Assembly (NCBI GenBank): GCA_943704525.1
Contig: CALSCQ010000190.1
Span: forward strand, 1-40,929
DNA: 40,929 nucleotides
Origin: Pigoraptor vietnamica
Lineage: Eukaryota; Opisthokonta; Filasterea
Reading direction: 5' to 3'
Positions 40,780 through 40,929 of the stretch are shown here, piece by piece. The notes below the pieces were generated by a model that saw nothing but the letters and a program-made list of their open reading frames with translations, searched no databases and had not been told where the DNA came from. Each line of letters begins with the position of its first letter. Position 1 is the stretch's first letter. Made by a program: the position numbers and the translations under genes.

Positions 40780-40929
40780 CGGGAGCGTCTGTGCGCAAAG
40801 TGCCCACGAAACTTTTGAGAGCGCGCGGTGGTCGAGTCCTGTGGCGGTAGTAAATTTAGCGTCAATCGGAGTCGTACACCAATATAAACACTGATCGGGC
40901 ACTTGCCTGGAGCAGCATGAACGCCGCGG
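40780..40929. promoter_or_regulatory. Upstream region of the kinase fusion gene (window edge)
   Basis: This 150 bp 5' flank contains a CCAAT box directly abutting an AT-rich TATAAA (about 40879-40888, + strand). The leftward reading frame is open back to 40902, so a longer N-terminus cannot be excluded. Nothing else is recognisable. Confidence 0.3.

Overview
The window is eukaryotic nuclear DNA from a compact, GC-rich genome, most likely a free-living unicellular protist. Genes are packed with intergenic gaps of roughly 20-480 bp. Introns are short (about 60-240 nt, many near 60-100) and mostly start GTGCGT, GTGGGT or GTGAGT and end in a pyrimidine-poor GCAG. The gene content (PPT1, spatacsin, strumpellin, an MTFR1-type and an ARMC1 protein, UXT, GUP1-type MBOAT, multicopper oxidase) is broadly eukaryotic with an animal-like flavour. 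I cannot place the organism more precisely from sequence alone. There are no rRNA or tRNA genes, CRISPR arrays or transposons that I can support.

Layout, left to right: GINS1/PSF1 (-, 3' part cut off by the window edge); ArfGAP1 (+); palmitoyl-protein thioesterase PPT1 (-); MTFR1-family mitochondrial fission regulator (-); ARMC1 (+); proteasome subunit beta-2/PSMB2 (-); spatacsin/SPG11 (+, with a 6.2 kb last exon); a GT microsatellite; a NuiA-like nuclease-inhibitor protein (-); an unrecognised basic protein (+); UXT prefoldin-like (-); an AIMP3/EEF1E1-like GST-fold protein (+); strumpellin/WASHC5 (-); UBE2W (+); SNX4 (-); a GUP1-type MBOAT (+); a membrane-anchored multicopper oxidase (-); mitochondrial ribosomal protein mL53 (+); a large unrecognised protein (-); and a kinase / TIR-like 'SHAW' / pseudokinase fusion (-). 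For nearly all of these I rebuilt exon joins by splice signals, reading phase and family similarity; the codon phase closes in every model.

Organisation: strands alternate almost strictly, giving eight divergent pairs that share short promoters and convergent pairs whose stop codons can be as little as 24 bp apart. CCAAT boxes, TCACGTGA E-box palindromes and TGACGTCA sites recur in those shared promoters.

Functional themes: membrane traffic and the endolysosome (ArfGAP1, PPT1, spatacsin, strumpellin, SNX4), mitochondria (MTFR, ARMC1, mL53, possibly the NuiA-like protein) and protein turnover (PSMB2, UBE2W). The most striking observations are the head-to-head MTFR/ARMC1 pair, whose human counterparts are partners in mitochondrial positioning and, as I recall, also neighbours; the two-kinase plus TIR-like protein; the NuiA-like protein with a possible mitochondrial presequence; and a multicopper oxidase with Asp in place of a type-1 copper His.
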